Of a stretch of DNA of 7,543 nucleotides, positions 6,246 to 7,543 are shown one piece after another. Source of the stretch: Bacteroidota bacterium. Lineage in GTDB: Bacteria; Bacteroidota; Bacteroidia; JAADEI01. The notes beneath the pieces were generated by a model. The model made no database searches, had not been told where the DNA came from, and saw nothing but the letters and a program-made list of their open reading frames with translations. The stretch's first letter is position 1. The number at the start of each line of letters is the position of its first letter. Location of the stretch: contig WFXT01000234.1 in assembly GCA_015490475.1 (NCBI GenBank), positions 1-7,543 of the forward strand, read 5' to 3'. The translations under genes were made by a program, and so were the position numbers.

Positions 6246-6704
6246 TTGATAAGTTCCCTTTCCCTCCACGGTCAGAGTGTCGGAATTGGCATTTCCACTC
6301 CTGACCCGTCGGCAAGGCTCCATGTTTCTGCACCAGACAAGGGTGTACTGATTCCCAACATTGGCATTACGTCATTGACTAATGCTGCTCCCATTGCTTC
6401 ACCCCCTGCAACGGGTCTTTTAATTTTCAATGACGGCAGTGGCGGAGTTGCACCACGTGGCTTTTACTGGTGGGATGGAACAAAGTGGCGCTATCTAATG
6501 GATAGTGTTTCTACTAAAGGTATATTAAGTGGCGATGGAACGCCTGCAAATCCAATTGGTTTGCAATCTGGAGCAAATGCAGGCGACATCCTAATCTGGA
6601 ATGGCACGCAATGGACGATAAAACCATCTCCTTTTGATTCTGTATGCGGAACAGCAATGAGCAACTATGTTCAGAAGTGGACTGGAACAAGTCTGTGTAA
6701 TTAA
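6246..6704 (+). CDS. N-terminal part of a secreted VGIG-module surface/fibre-like protein (interrupted)
   Basis: The frame is open from just after TGA 6201 to TAA 6702-6704. The only conventional start inside it is TTG 6246, which falls in the middle of a signal peptide. The codons from 6213 read VIACLSVSFALLISSLSLHGQ, so the true start is probably upstream and out of frame across the G-run. Numbered from TTG, the mature protein opens with SVGIGISTPDPSARLHVS (11-28), then GVLIPNIG, a P-rich turn, ATGLLIFND, and GFYWWDGTKWRYL (72-84). Next come GDGTPANPIGL and GDILIWNGTQW (113-123), and finally NYVQKWTGTSLCN. This order is typical of large Bacteroidota cell-surface or tail-fibre-like proteins. 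No enzymatic motif is seen. The frame carries on past the TAA, so this is one piece of a longer gene. Confidence 0.7.
   Translation: MISSLSLHGQSVGIGISTPDPSARLHVSAPDKGVLIPNIGITSLTNAAPIASPPATGLLIFNDGSGGVAPRGFYWWDGTKWRYLMDSVSTKGILSGDGTPANPIGLQSGANAGDILIWNGTQWTIKPSPFDSVCGTAMSNYVQKWTGTSLCN
6279..6326 (+). repeat. VGIG module motif, copy 1
   Basis: Encodes VGIGISTPDPSARLHV, fitting the pattern VGIGxxxPxAxLxV seen again at 6729-6776 and 6996-7034. This copy directly follows the predicted signal-peptide cleavage region, a usual place for the first module in such proteins. Confidence 0.7.
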
Positions 6705-6728
6705 ATTATTTATGATGATGGCGTTGGA

Positions 6729-6776
6729 GTTGGTATTGGAAGACTTCCATATGCAGCAATATTAAAACTTGATGTC
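6729..6776 (+). repeat. VGIG module motif, copy 2
   Basis: Encodes VGIGRLPYAAILKLDV in the continuing frame, 27 bases past the TAA. The preceding IIYDDGVG is the usual lead-in to this motif in related proteins, which supports the reading frame across the stop. Confidence 0.65.
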
Positions 6777-6995
6777 CAAGGAAGAACAAGAGCTAAAGAT
6801 AAAGTAATTGTATGGAATGATGATCCACTGGAAGGAGGACAGATAATTTTAGGACCGGGGGGTGATAGTACTATTATAGCAGAGACATGTTCAACTTGGA
6901 GCATAGATGTTAGAGGGAGATATTTCAGAATATTTTATGGTTCAGGGGGATGCTATCCAAATTATATTGGCATTTATATGGATACATTAGGAAAG

Positions 6996-7034
6996 CTAGG
7001 CATTGGTACTACTCCTAATGCTAAACTGCATGTT
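6996..7034 (+). repeat. VGIG module motif, copy 3 (LGIG form)
   Basis: Encodes LGIGTTPNAKLHV, the closest of the three to the common form of this motif. It is in the same frame as copies 1 and 2. Confidence 0.65.
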
Positions 7035-7519
7035 GTTAACACTGATCTGTTTAATGATGTTATAATGGAGGGTTCTGTTTTGATTCCTACTGTTATGGAT
7101 ACGAGTCGTTGGAATGAAGGAATTAGATTAAATTATAATCCATACAACTTTGATTTTAGTGCGTTAACGAGTAGAGGAAGCGGTGGAACAACAAATTCTG
7201 ATACCTTGGTGGCATGGATTATAGAATCTTGGGGTACCTCTTTACCTAAACCAATCTATATGAGACCCAAAGTTTCTGTGGTAAGTAGAAGTATACCTCT
7301 CCCTGATTACCATAGTATATTATCCTCATTACAAACAGGTAATGTAACCATATATGATAGTATTACTGGGGCGGTTGGTATCATATTACATAATCTAATG
7401 GACACTACAGCTGGTAATTTTGGTGCTGGTGCAGCTAATGTCAGGATAGAAATGCGCTCTGATGATACTTCTGGAGTTCAATATATTGATTTTGTTCCTG
7501 GGCAAAGATTGCCTGGTAG

Positions 7520-7543
7520 CTGTCTCTTATACACATCTCCGAG
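7520..7543 (+). other. Residual Nextera sequencing adapter (not biological sequence)
   Basis: Bases 7520-7538 are CTGTCTCTTATACACATCT, the Tn5 mosaic-end part of the Illumina Nextera adapter, and the following CCGAG is the start of its i7-side arm. The match is exact over 24 bases and ends at the last base of the window. It shows that this is a contig end and that genuine sequence stops at about 7519. Confidence 0.96.

Larger units (their letters stand above)
6705..7519 (+). pseudogene. Continuation of the VGIG-module protein after an in-frame TAA; runs to contig end
   Basis: After the TAA at 6702-6704 the same frame stays open for about 270 codons to the end of genuine sequence, which would be very unlikely for non-coding DNA of this AT content. 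It reads IIYDDGVGVGIGRLP directly, so the interrupted text is NYVQKWTGTSLCN-stop-IIYDDG. In related proteins this junction carries a serine, and TCA to TAA is a single-base change. Two more VGIG motifs follow, then a region rich in Asp, Ser, Gly and Thr that I do not recognise, for example VLIPTVMDTSRWNEGIRL and DSITGAVGIILHNLMD. No in-frame start occurs soon after the stop; the first ATG is at 6978. The C-terminus, and any secretion-sorting domain, lies beyond the contig. Alternatives are sequencing error or stop-codon read-through. Confidence 0.65.

Noticed and set aside
6710..6904. Minus-strand frame of 64 codons
   Set aside because: It opposes the surface-protein frame that carries the VGIG motif; low-complexity P/S/T text without family features.
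1..7543. CRISPR array, tRNA, rRNA, transposase or known defence genes
   Set aside because: Looked for by eye on both strands; no regularly spaced repeats, no tRNA-like cloverleaf and no such protein families were seen.

Overview
The window looks like chromosomal DNA from a member of the Bacteroidota. Three things support this: the gene families (a DUF1599 protein followed by a DoxX/MauE-type 'BT_3928-like' protein, and the membrane-anchored M23 peptidase with a YRFNPKTLRYE-type N-terminus), the lack of clear Shine-Dalgarno sequences, and Bacteroidota-type TAnnTTTG promoter boxes in front of genes. The sequence does not allow a lower rank to be named. The right end of the window is also the end of an assembled contig, because the last 24 bases are a Nextera sequencing adapter.

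Positions 1-5798 hold six genes, all on the minus strand and tightly packed, most likely one transcription unit read from right to left. In order of transcription they are: a DUF1599 tandem-repeat protein (5253-5798), a DoxX/MauE-like membrane protein with a thioredoxin-like C-terminus (4066-5256, 4-base overlap), a DppB/OppB-type ABC transporter permease (3010-4062), an RlmB/TrmH-family rRNA 2'-O-methyltransferase (2229-2975), an M23 murein endopeptidase (stop at 1219) and GMP synthase guaA (start 1204, C-terminus cut off by the window edge). The group mixes housekeeping functions (purine synthesis, rRNA modification) with envelope functions (cell-wall remodelling, transport, membrane redox) and does not form a single pathway.

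Positions 5799-6136 are a divergent intergenic region. It contains a -7 box for each direction, a perfect 7-bp inverted repeat and a G/C-rich imperfect inverted repeat.

Positions 6137-7519 encode, on the plus strand, a secreted surface or fibre-like protein built of 'VGIGxxxPxAxLxV' modules. It appears broken, or switched off, in two places. A run of ten G separates the plausible start codons from the signal-peptide reading frame, and a single in-frame TAA at 6702 interrupts a frame that is otherwise open to the contig end. These two lesions are the most interesting part of the window: they could mean phase variation, a decaying gene, or assembly error.
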